Assembly: GCA_024707265.1 (NCBI GenBank)
Contig: JANQAB010000006.1
Location: forward strand, 501,001-565,000
Direction of reading: 5' to 3'
DNA length: 64,000 bases
Source: Sporocytophaga sp.
Lineage (GTDB): Bacteria; Bacteroidota; Bacteroidia; Cytophagales; Cytophagaceae
Shown: positions 6,109-13,805 of the stretch, piece after piece
Layout of the letters: each line of letters begins with the position of its first letter
Position numbering within the stretch: position 1 is the first letter of the stretch
Notes under the pieces: model-generated
The model's database searches: none
What the model was told of the DNA's origin: nothing
What the model saw: only the letters and a program-made list of their open reading frames with translations
Position numbers and translations under genes: made by a program

Positions 6109-8559
6109 ATGAAAAAGAATATAAAATCTTCAAGTGTGATTAATGCGATCAATGAGATTTCAATGATCGCAAAAGATCGAGGGATAGCGCACCTTTTCAC
6201 CCAGGATTCATTATTTGATGGGAGACAGATTACAATAAGAAACCAGACTATGATTAATTTCGGTTCTTGCAGCTATTTGGGACTTGAAACAGATCAAAGG
6301 TTAAAGGATTCGGGGATTGAGGCCATTCAACGATATGGTTCACAATTCTCCTGTTCCAGAACCTATGTCTCTTTTACACTCTATGAGGAACTGGAAGAAC
6401 TTTTAGTAAAGATGTTTCAGGCTCCTCTTTTACTTTCAACCTGTTCTACTATGGGACACATGGCGGTGATACCTATCATCATAGACGATGAGGATGCGGT
6501 AATACTAGATCATCAGGCACACATATCAATGCAGGATGCCTCAAAGAGGCTTCAACTGAATGGTATCCCTGTAACCATGTTAAGGCATAGCAGAATAGAT
6601 GAACTTGAAATGAAAGTTCGGGAGCTCTCTCTAAAGCATGAAAAGATTTGGTATTTTATTGACGGCGTTTACTCAATGTATGGGGATTTTGCTCCCATTG
6701 ATAAAATCATTGCACTAATGGAAAAATATCCGAAGCTATGGCTATATGCGGATGATGCACATGGTATGAGCTGGGCGGGCGAAAATGGAAAGGGGTATCT
6801 TTTGAGTAAAATCAAATTACATCCTAGAATGGTTTTGGCTACGTCTTTGGCCAAAGGTTTTGCTTCTGCCGGAGGTGTATTTTTATTTCCTAATTCAGAG
6901 TTAAGGGACAGAGTAAAAAACTGGGGCGGTCCTTTAACTTACTCTGGCCCTCAACAACCCGCAGTTATCGGAGCTTCAATTGCATCGGCCAAAATACATT
7001 TATCCTCCGAAATTTATTATAGACAGGCAGAGCTTCGGGAGCGGATTCAATTCTGTAATGAGACAATAAGAAAATACAATTTACCTCTGATTGCAGAAAC
7101 AGACGGTCCGATATTCTTTATTGGTCTGGGTTTAACAAAAGTGGGCTACAACATGGTTAAACGGCTTGCTAATGATGGTCTCTATGTGAATCTGGGGATT
7201 TTCCCGGCTGTTCCTGAAACTTGTACTGGAATCCGTTTTACAATCACGCTACAGCATAGATTTGAGGATATAGAAAATCTGATAAACAGGATTGCTTATC
7301 ATTTGCCTCTTGCATTTAAAGAAGAAGGCAGAACAATAGAAGATGTGTATAGAGGATTTAAATCTATTATCAAGTTTGAACCCGTTACAGATATTAAAAA
7401 AGAAAAGTCTGAACCAGCTTTTCATATAGAGAAGTATAATACTATAAGTTCAATACAGAAAGAGTTATGGGATTCTTTAATGGACAATAGAGGAGCCTTT
7501 AATTATGACATTCTACAGCTTTTCGAAGAAGTGTATAAGAATAATTCTCAGAAGGAAGATAACTGGGAGTTTTATTATTATCTAGTTAAAGACAGAAATG
7601 AAAAGATTATCGTAGCTACCTTTTTTACATTGGCCTTGTGCAAAGAGGATATGTTTGCCCCACCTTCTATTTCCACCCAGATAGAGGAATTTAGAAAAAA
7701 TAACAAATACTATCTGTCAGCAAAATATTTAATGATGGGATCTTTACTTTCGGAAGGAGATCATTTATTTATTGACAGAACAGAATCAGATTGGAAAAGT
7801 GCATTGATGACATTGCTTGATGAAGTTTGGCAGCAACAGGAAAGAAGTAAAGCTGAATTTCTGTATTTAAGAGATTTTGACTTGAATGATGTTGAGCTGA
7901 AAAGCTTCTTTATGGATCAGGGATTTATCAAAATGGAAATTCCTCCTTCTCATATTTTTGATGATTTTAGCTGGAGTAACAGGGATGAATACTTGTCTCA
8001 GCTACCCGGAAAGAAAAGGAACCGAATTAAAAGAGAAGTTCTGAAGTTTGAAAATAGTTTTGATATTAAATTTGTAGAACAGGCTTCCGAAGCTGAAATT
8101 GAGCATTGGTACTGTCTCTATAAGAACATAAAGAGTAAAAATTTAGCGGTAAATCTTTTTGATATTCCCAAGAAATTATTTTTCCAAATGGCTAATAATC
8201 CTGACTGGGACATTATACAACTATCCCTTAAATCAGATTTAGATCCAAGAGAAGAAAAATCTCCTATAGCCATAGGCTTTATCTATAAGTCATATCCTAA
8301 TTACTACCCATTGATAATAGGTATAGATCACTCTTTCAAAGAATTCAATACTTACAGGCAAATGCTGTTTCAGGCAATCTTGCGGGCAAAGGAATTAAAA
8401 ATGGAGCGAATTCATTTTGGGCTGACAGCAACAGAGGACAAGCAAAAATTTGGAATAAAGCCAATGCCAAAAGTTGTATATTTTCAGCAACGGGATAGTT
8501 ACAATTCTCAATTGATAAATCTTATACCACAATTAGAGAAGGTAAGGAAAGCATCTTAA
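6109..8559 (+). CDS. fusion of PLP-dependent alpha-oxoamine synthase and GNAT/FemAB-like acyltransferase
   Basis: An 816-residue cytosolic protein with two parts. Residues 1-400 are an alpha-oxoamine synthase (serine palmitoyltransferase/BioF/Kbl class) with YADDAHG, the FIDGVYSMYGD strand and the PLP Schiff-base lysine K249 in ATSLAKGF. Such enzymes condense an amino acid with an acyl thioester. Residues of about 430-816 are an acyltransferase-like region whose end (GKKRNRIKRE and a late HFGLTATEDKQKFG) resembles the Acetyltransf_6/FemAB-type GNAT fold. One polypeptide could thus make an acyl-amino ketone and N-acylate it, as in sphingolipid or sulfonolipid synthesis; sulfonolipids are known from gliding Bacteroidota, but that substrate is inference. 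The gene stands alone, divergent from the STAS-like pair, and ends in a bidirectional terminator. Confidence 0.8.
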   Translation: MKKNIKSSSVINAINEISMIAKDRGIAHLFTQDSLFDGRQITIRNQTMINFGSCSYLGLETDQRLKDSGIEAIQRYGSQFSCSRTYVSFTLYEELEELLVKMFQAPLLLSTCSTMGHMAVIPIIIDDEDAVILDHQAHISMQDASKRLQLNGIPVTMLRHSRIDELEMKVRELSLKHEKIWYFIDGVYSMYGDFAPIDKIIALMEKYPKLWLYADDAHGMSWAGENGKGYLLSKIKLHPRMVLATSLAKGFASAGGVFLFPNSELRDRVKNWGGPLTYSGPQQPAVIGASIASAKIHLSSEIYYRQAELRERIQFCNETIRKYNLPLIAETDGPIFFIGLGLTKVGYNMVKRLANDGLYVNLGIFPAVPETCTGIRFTITLQHRFEDIENLINRIAYHLPLAFKEEGRTIEDVYRGFKSIIKFEPVTDIKKEKSEPAFHIEKYNTISSIQKELWDSLMDNRGAFNYDILQLFEEVYKNNSQKEDNWEFYYYLVKDRNEKIIVATFFTLALCKEDMFAPPSISTQIEEFRKNNKYYLSAKYLMMGSLLSEGDHLFIDRTESDWKSALMTLLDEVWQQQERSKAEFLYLRDFDLNDVELKSFFMDQGFIKMEIPPSHIFDDFSWSNRDEYLSQLPGKKRNRIKREVLKFENSFDIKFVEQASEAEIEHWYCLYKNIKSKNLAVNLFDIPKKLFFQMANNPDWDIIQLSLKSDLDPREEKSPIAIGFIYKSYPNYYPLIIGIDHSFKEFNTYRQMLFQAILRAKELKMERIHFGLTATEDKQKFGIKPMPKVVYFQQRDSYNSQLINLIPQLEKVRKAS

Positions 8560-8589
8560 AAGAATATGGGAGCTTACTCCCATATTCTT
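8560..8589. terminator. bidirectional intrinsic terminator hairpin
   Basis: A perfect 13-bp stem, AAGAATATGGGAG (8560-8572) and CTCCCATATTCTT (8577-8589), with a 4-nt loop. It begins right after the stop of the oxoamine synthase fusion and contains the stop codon of the convergent PAS gene, so it can serve both. The U-tract is weak on both sides. Confidence 0.7.
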
Positions 8590-9254
8590 GAAAACACATA
8601 TAGATACCCGTCTTCACTTTCGTTATTCGGGTTCATAAATTTTTTAACGAATAACTTAACCTTAACCGGACTTTGTTGATAGGGAATAATGAAAGTGTTA
8701 AAGGTTAGTTCACTATCAATAGAATTAAGGTAATCAGGAGTTCCAAATGGTGTTTGAGTTTCAAAGATATTTGCAATTCTTAGCTGAATAAGGTTCTCTT
8801 TAGGCAGGTTAAGAATGGCTGAAGCATATTTATTCCCAAATAAAACTACGTGTTCCCTGTTAGTAATTATTGCCGGACTAGGCATCCAATCCATTATCTC
8901 TTCCAGGTAATGTTTCTTGGTAGTTGTATGTTCCAGTTCAGTACTGATGGTATTGATTGAATTGCCGATATGGGTGAATAAGTCCTGGTCATCATCAAAG
9001 TCAATCTCCATCTTTTGAAAGTCTGATTGGGCAATAGCCAGACAAACTTTTTCAAACTCTTCAAATTTCTTTTTTACTCTAATCTCGCATATTCCAAGAT
9101 CAATTATATACTTCTTCAGATCAAGAACATTTTCTATTCCTTCATAAAATTGAGATGGAATTTTTAATTCCTTAGCTTCTGCGATTACTTCCCTTAATTG
9201 ATTTTTTAGTGAGACTAAACGCTCAGATTCTTCGCTTCTTTTTCTTATTTCCAT
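8574..9254 (-). CDS. PAS-domain signalling protein without output domain
   Basis: A 226-residue soluble protein. Residues 1-60 and 65-120 are helical and charged. From about residue 122 (LEEIMDWMPSPAIITNREHV) to the end is a PAS-like sensor fold with FGNKYASAILNLPKENLIQL and a final strand GYLYVFSRIW. There is no kinase, cyclase or DNA-binding domain, so it must pass its signal to a partner. The stop codon lies within the hairpin shared with the upstream convergent gene. The ligand is unknown. Confidence 0.65.
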   Translation of the reverse strand: MEIRKRSEESERLVSLKNQLREVIAEAKELKIPSQFYEGIENVLDLKKYIIDLGICEIRVKKKFEEFEKVCLAIAQSDFQKMEIDFDDDQDLFTHIGNSINTISTELEHTTTKKHYLEEIMDWMPSPAIITNREHVVLFGNKYASAILNLPKENLIQLRIANIFETQTPFGTPDYLNSIDSELTFNTFIIPYQQSPVKVKLFVKKFMNPNNESEDGYLYVFSRIWE

Positions 9255-9534
9255 AGCAAAAAATAGCTATATGTTAAATTTTTAATAATTAATCTAATAC
9301 TATTAACTACTTAAAAATCAAGACTTTTAAATCTTGTCAAAATTTGACATTTAGTTTAATGTTAGCGATTCTAGCGGTAATCAGAATACATTAAAATGTA
9401 ATTATATGTTCTTTTGTCGATTAATGCAAAAATATTTTCGTTTGATTATGAACATTTTATAACCAAAGTGTTAAAATTTTAATAAGTTTTGATTGGCTTA
9501 TAATCATTTTAAAAATGTACTTTTCAAAGGTTTT

Positions 9535-9756
9535 TCAAAATTGGTAGATTGATAAAACTTTATCAATTTCAATTTCTTCAACTTTTAAAATAACATGATC
9601 TTCTTTTCTATAGGATATTTCATAGAACTTTTTTCTAAATGCATACAGCACTATTATTTGATTATGCAAATTTCTTTTGTCGACAATATTTCCTTTAAGC
9701 CATATCTGCATAGTCTGATTGAATATGGGCATGTTGTTGAATTCTTCGTGGTGCAT
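9535..9756 (-). CDS. hypothetical protein, 73 residues
   Basis: A small soluble frame with alternating hydrophobic and charged residues (QMWLKGNIV-type strand, then IIVLYAFRKKFYEISY and HVILKVEEIEIDKVL), suggesting a small beta-rich domain. No family is recognised and there is no signal peptide. The surroundings are non-coding on both sides (280 and 170 nt). I keep it because the composition is protein-like and nothing better overlaps. Confidence 0.45.
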   Translation of the reverse strand: MHHEEFNNMPIFNQTMQIWLKGNIVDKRNLHNQIIVLYAFRKKFYEISYRKEDHVILKVEEIEIDKVLSIYQF

Positions 9757-9926
9757 AATTTACAGTGTTAAAAGAAATCAACTCTTTTGCTAATATTCTC
9801 TGTACAAATGAAAAATAAGTGCCATCGGGACCAATAAACAAGTTATCTACTATATTAGCAAGACGAACATTGAATAGTTAAAAGCAGGGAGCCGTAAATT
9901 CTTCTTTTATTAAATCCTAAAGTAAA

Positions 9927-10976
9927 ATGATAGACAAGCCAAACATTTTCAGAATAGCCACAAAAGAACTATCACAAGACGGCTTCTTCACATGGCTTTT
10001 GAATTGGGCAGATTGTAAATGCAGTCAATACAATCCTGAACTATTTGAAACCGCAAAAGATTTCGTTAAATTACTTATCGGACAACCTTCCGACTTCGAA
10101 ATCCACAAAATTGAAGCTGGCAGACAATGGAATAATATTGACATTTGGGCAGAAATTAATGACGAGTATTTTTTAGCAATAGAGGATAAAGTCAACTCAG
10201 TCGAACATTCCGAACAGTTAGAACGATACAAACAAATTGCGACTGAGCATTACAAGGACAAAAATTACAAGTTGGTGTTCGTGTATCTCAAGACAGGCAA
10301 TGAAAGCACAACTACCCTGAAAAATATATCAGAAAAGGGTTATTCTATTATTGATCGAAAAATCGTTTTGAGCATTCTTAACAAACGACAAATCAACAAT
10401 GAAATTTTCAATGACTTTAAGGAATACTTGACCCTTATTGAAACTCAAACGAATTCCTTCACGAAATATGAAAACATAATTTCGGACAGGAAAGCTGGCG
10501 AAGGATTTTACATTAAGCTACAAGAACTTTTAAATGATGGGGATTGGCGTTATGTTGCCAACCAAACTGGCGGCTTTTTGGGATTCTGGTACTATTGGAA
10601 ATGGACAGATGAAATCGGGGAAATCTATATACAAATAGAAAATGCGTTTGAGAATGGTATTAAACTGGTAATCAAAATTGCCGATTGGGAACAAAGTATC
10701 AACACGCTGTACAAACTTCTAAATGAGATTAAGCCAATCGCAGATAGGAACGGAGTATATCTTAACAAGCCATATCGGTTTACTCCTGGCGCAACTTCTA
10801 CATTGGCAATAGTTGACGATGCTTTCACAATTGACAATGATGGAAACCTGGATCTTGATAAATTTATTGATATACTCAAACGACTTGAAAAAATTCTGGA
10901 TGAATATTGCAAAGATAAAGAACTTAACAAGTCATCGAGTTTGGTAAAACTTAACCCTCCAAATGCAGAAATATGA
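9927..10976 (+). CDS. PD-(D/E)XK nuclease superfamily protein (PDDEXK_4-like)
   Basis: A 349-residue cytosolic protein. The N-terminal 150 residues follow the PDDEXK_4 pattern: DGFFTWLLNW near the start, then RQWNNIDIWAEIND with the metal-binding D72, and the strand FLAIEDKV with E86-D-K88, giving D-x13-E-x-K. These residues make the nuclease centre of restriction-like enzymes. The C-terminal half is mixed alpha/beta (FLGFWYYWKWTD; NGIKLVIKIADWEQ) with no known domain visible. Stand-alone members of this family often sit in variable islands and are suspected defence genes. It lies next to a recombinase remnant and a second nuclease-like gene, which suits an accessory island. Target and partner are unknown. 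Confidence 0.75.
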   Translation: MIDKPNIFRIATKELSQDGFFTWLLNWADCKCSQYNPELFETAKDFVKLLIGQPSDFEIHKIEAGRQWNNIDIWAEINDEYFLAIEDKVNSVEHSEQLERYKQIATEHYKDKNYKLVFVYLKTGNESTTTLKNISEKGYSIIDRKIVLSILNKRQINNEIFNDFKEYLTLIETQTNSFTKYENIISDRKAGEGFYIKLQELLNDGDWRYVANQTGGFLGFWYYWKWTDEIGEIYIQIENAFENGIKLVIKIADWEQSINTLYKLLNEIKPIADRNGVYLNKPYRFTPGATSTLAIVDDAFTIDNDGNLDLDKFIDILKRLEKILDEYCKDKELNKSSSLVKLNPPNAEI

Positions 10977-11020
10977 GTATTCCCCGATTTCTGGGTTTGG
11001 AGTTATAAAACTTATTGGTT

Positions 11021-11185
11021 CTACGGTTCCATTACATAATTTTTTGCAATGAAAGCTATAACATCAGGGGTGTCCTTGAAATATAACTCGGTAATCGCAA
11101 TTGAGGAGTGGGCAAGCAATTTACTAACTACAGCTATTGGGCTACTCTTGTATATTAGATTGATCGCAAAAGATCGTCTTCAAAA
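11021..11185 (-). pseudogene. 3' remnant of a tyrosine recombinase gene
   Basis: The minus strand encodes RRSFAINLIYKSSPIAVVS, then KLLAHSSIAITELYF and KDTPDVIAFIAKNYVMEP before TAG at 11021-11023. This matches the last 50 or so residues of the intact recombinase at 12367-13605, including its catalytic His381 and Tyr390 positions. By eye the DNA is roughly 80% identical from GTTCCAT (11026/12380) onwards, so the two are diverged relatives rather than a fresh copy. A stop (TGA) lies just before RRSFA and no upstream recombinase sequence is present. It marks an old integration or deletion event at the left side of the 11260-12241 gene. Confidence 0.8.
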
Positions 11186-11259
11186 GTTGTCGGTGCATGA
11201 CACTTTTAATGATATTGATTTTACTAATAAATTTCACCATATCATTCCTTTTATATACT

Positions 11260-12241
11260 ATGAATCAATCAGAAAATATACTTTTGAATTATGAAAGAGA
11301 CTTATACGACTGTTTCAGTGCTGCTTCGTCTGACGTTTGGAATTTATTATCTCCTTTAGATGACAATGAAAAAAAGATAAAAATTTCAGCCATAAGAGAA
11401 GATGCATTAACAACTATAATATGTAGGAAAATAGTAAAGTCATGTCCCTCGTATGTTAAGAGAGTCTTCACCCCTCCAACATATAGTAAAAAATTAAATT
11501 CAGCAGCAGAAAATCGATCAGGAATGGACCTCCATTTATGGATTGGAAATAATGATGAAGAATACATTCCATTTTATATACAAGCAAAAAGCTTAAGAAA
11601 TGCTCATTCTATAGATTCCACATATGATTTAGATCTAGATCAATGCAAAAAATTAATAGCATTTTCAAAAGGCAAAGAAAATTTTCCTAAAGGTATACCC
11701 CTTTATTTTTTATACCAAAATCTAAAAATTTCCCAAGATGACTTTTTACTTTTCAAAAAGGATTGTGATGAAATTATAAAATTTGAGGACTTAGGTGTTT
11801 TATTCACTCATGCTAGAATTATTGAAGGAATAAAAGATTCTGGGAAGAATGTTTCTTTAAGGTTACTGATGGAGAAAAAGGATACACTTTTTACGAAGTG
11901 TGAGGATAAAACGAAAGTTTGTCAATATCTAACATTATCCCCGTTTAAAACAATAGCCCAAGGTGAGCCATATTTTGCCAAAGAGTTTAATAAAATTTAT
12001 CATTCAGAAACTGCTAACTTCTTCTTCTTTTTCTTTTTCTTTGAAAGCAATCCGTTTTATAACGAAAAACCTTTATTCCCAATTTTTCAAAAAAAACTCA
12101 GATGAGATCTTTAGGCTTTATGAAAATTCCCCAAATATTGATTTACCAGAGCATGTTATTATATTGAATATTCCAACCATTTATAGGGAAAGAAAACAAA
12201 AAGCTAAAAACCTTTTAGAAACAATAAATAATAAGCCATAA
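11260..12241 (+). CDS. nuclease-like accessory protein (PD-(D/E)XK-like, DUF6615-type?), frameshifted near its end
   Basis: From the ATG at 11260 (MNQSENILLNYERDLYDCFS) the frame runs to a stop at 12103-12105; a second frame (+1) continues KNSDEIFRLYENSPNIDLPE to 12241. The two join if the run of eight A at 12089-12096 has one base too many, giving about 327 residues. The core SGMDLHLWIGNN then YIPFYIQAKSL gives D90-x17-Q108-A-K110, like the D...(E/Q)-x-K centre of PD-(D/E)XK folds with Gln for Glu. It recalls DUF6615-type proteins, but I am not sure. The gene lies between the remnant and the intact 3' end of tyrosine recombinases. An odd T/C-rich stretch encodes eight Phe in a row near residue 255. 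Confidence 0.55.
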
Positions 12242-12324
12242 TAAGGCCGTAAAGTTGATTTGTACTCCATTCTTACCACACATTAAAAATGTAAAGAAAC
12301 TATTGCTTTTCGTTTAGATAGCAT

Positions 12325-12350
12325 AGAAACCTTGCTTGACCAAGGTTTCT
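12325..12350. terminator. hairpin between convergent genes
   Basis: A perfect 10-bp stem, AGAAACCTTG (12325-12334) and CAAGGTTTCT (12341-12350), with a 6-nt loop, lies between the nuclease-like gene and the stop of the recombinase gene. It lacks a good U-tract on either strand, so it could be a weak bidirectional terminator or part of a recombination site. Confidence 0.5.
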
Positions 12351-12366
12351 ATATTTCAAATTATAA

Positions 12367-13605
12367 TCATTTAATCTCTTGTTCCATCACATAATTCTTT
12401 GCAATGAAAGCTATAACATCTGGGGTATCCTTGAAATAGATTTCAGTGATAGCAATAGATGAGTGAGCAAGCAATTTACTGACAACAGCAATTGGACAGC
12501 CTTTGTAAATTAAATTGGTTGCAAATGATCGTCGTCCGGTGTGGCTTGATACGAGCTTATATTTAGGTACTACTTCCTCAATTGCTTCATTACCAATAAA
12601 GCGAACTGTTACAATATTTTCATTTATCTTTACTTCTTCAGCAATTTTCTTTAAAGCAGTATTTATTGTAGCGATGCTAAAAGTAGGGAATAAATATTTG
12701 GTCTGTTTGTCTTCATATTTTTTAAATATTGCACTGGCTTTTTCACTCACAGGATTATAAACCCGTATTTTACTCTTTTGTGTTACTTTATCTATGTGTC
12801 CATTTTTAATATGCTCCTTTCTAAGAGTTAAAATATCCGAGATTCGAAGACCTAAATAACATTGAAGCAGAAAGTAGTCTTTTACGATTTCATGAGTTTT
12901 GCTTGTGGGGATATAATTTTCAATAGCTTCAATTTCATCCGCATTCAGATATATAATATGGCCTTGCCCCTTTTTTGCCTTATACTTAAATATAGATGGA
13001 TTGTATGAAGCCAAATATTCATTTTCAATGCCCCAATTAAGAATATATTTGAATTGTCTAAGATATGATCTTATAGAGGTTTGATCCATTTTGGTTTTGG
13101 AAAGAAACCTTTTGTACTTTCCGATTAATTGAGCATTAATCCCTTCAAAAGTGATTATGCTGTTCTCTTCTTTCTGAAAGTCTTTAATCTTTTTTATCGC
13201 ATCGCTGTAATTTGTATAAGTACTTGATTTAACAGTAGCCTTTTTACTTTCCAGATAATCTTTAATTAAATCCTGAAAAGTTTTCACGTCTTTCTTTTCT
13301 GATTCAATAGGTTTGTTATTTCCGTCAACATTGATTCGGCTTTTTACATAATCCAAAGTTGGAATCTGGTGGTCGTTCAGGATCTTATATTCCCGAATAA
13401 TCTTTTCGACGTAATCCTTTAGGCTTTTTAATTCGGTATTTATACTTTCGTAGCCGTTGAACATAGATCTAACCTGTTTTTTGGTTTTATCCCAATTCGA
13501 GGTAGGTTTAATATGTCCGGTTGAATGCTTAATTTTTTTACCTTTGTGTTGAACAACCAAAAGGATAGCCGAAGAGGTTGTATCTAAAAAATAATTGACT
13601 GTCAT
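12367..13605 (-). CDS. tyrosine recombinase / site-specific integrase
   Basis: A 412-residue protein of the Bacteroidota integrase group: an N-terminal arm-binding domain (1-100), a SAM-like core-binding domain (about 108-205), and a catalytic domain with R254 (LGLRISD), H355-x-x-R358 (SHTGRRSFATN), H381 (LLAHSS) and the nucleophile Y390 (ITEIYF). All expected catalytic residues are present, so it is probably active. These enzymes move conjugative or genomic-island elements or invert DNA. The last 50 or so codons are repeated in degenerate form at 11021-11185. No tRNA lies beside it as an attachment site. Start ATG at 13605 follows a 200-nt non-coding spacer. Confidence 0.9.
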   Translation of the reverse strand: MTVNYFLDTTSSAILLVVQHKGKKIKHSTGHIKPTSNWDKTKKQVRSMFNGYESINTELKSLKDYVEKIIREYKILNDHQIPTLDYVKSRINVDGNNKPIESEKKDVKTFQDLIKDYLESKKATVKSSTYTNYSDAIKKIKDFQKEENSIITFEGINAQLIGKYKRFLSKTKMDQTSIRSYLRQFKYILNWGIENEYLASYNPSIFKYKAKKGQGHIIYLNADEIEAIENYIPTSKTHEIVKDYFLLQCYLGLRISDILTLRKEHIKNGHIDKVTQKSKIRVYNPVSEKASAIFKKYEDKQTKYLFPTFSIATINTALKKIAEEVKINENIVTVRFIGNEAIEEVVPKYKLVSSHTGRRSFATNLIYKGCPIAVVSKLLAHSSIAITEIYFKDTPDVIAFIAKNYVMEQEIK

Positions 13606-13710
13606 ATTGCCTTGTATCTAAAGTTTACAACGAATTTACAGCCAATTTTCGTACCAGTAATATTGTAAAAAAGGCTGATTGGCAACTTGTCAACAAAGGC
13701 TAAAAAAGAA

Positions 13711-13739
13711 TGCAAGACCCTAATAGTTAGAATCTTGCA
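13711..13739 (-). terminator. intrinsic terminator of the GH15 gene
   Basis: On the minus strand the 7-bp stem TGCAAGA / TCTTGCA (13733-13739 and 13711-13717) is followed by ATTCTTTTTT, about 65 nt after the stop of the GH15 gene. Stem plus U-tract is typical of Rho-independent termination. Confidence 0.6.
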
Positions 13740-13805
13740 AAGAAAATACAAAGAGCTATAAATGTAATTTTATAGTTTAACACTTATAACTTATTACTAC
13801 TACTT

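Noticed and set aside
11049..11294. Plus-strand 81-residue frame
   Set aside because: It is antisense to the recombinase 3' remnant, whose translation matches the intact recombinase.
12515..12760. Plus-strand frame inside the recombinase gene
   Set aside because: Shadow of the recombinase; no independent support.
13606..13805. Search for a tRNA or attachment site next to the recombinase
   Set aside because: No cloverleaf was found; the only structure is the terminator of the GH15 gene.
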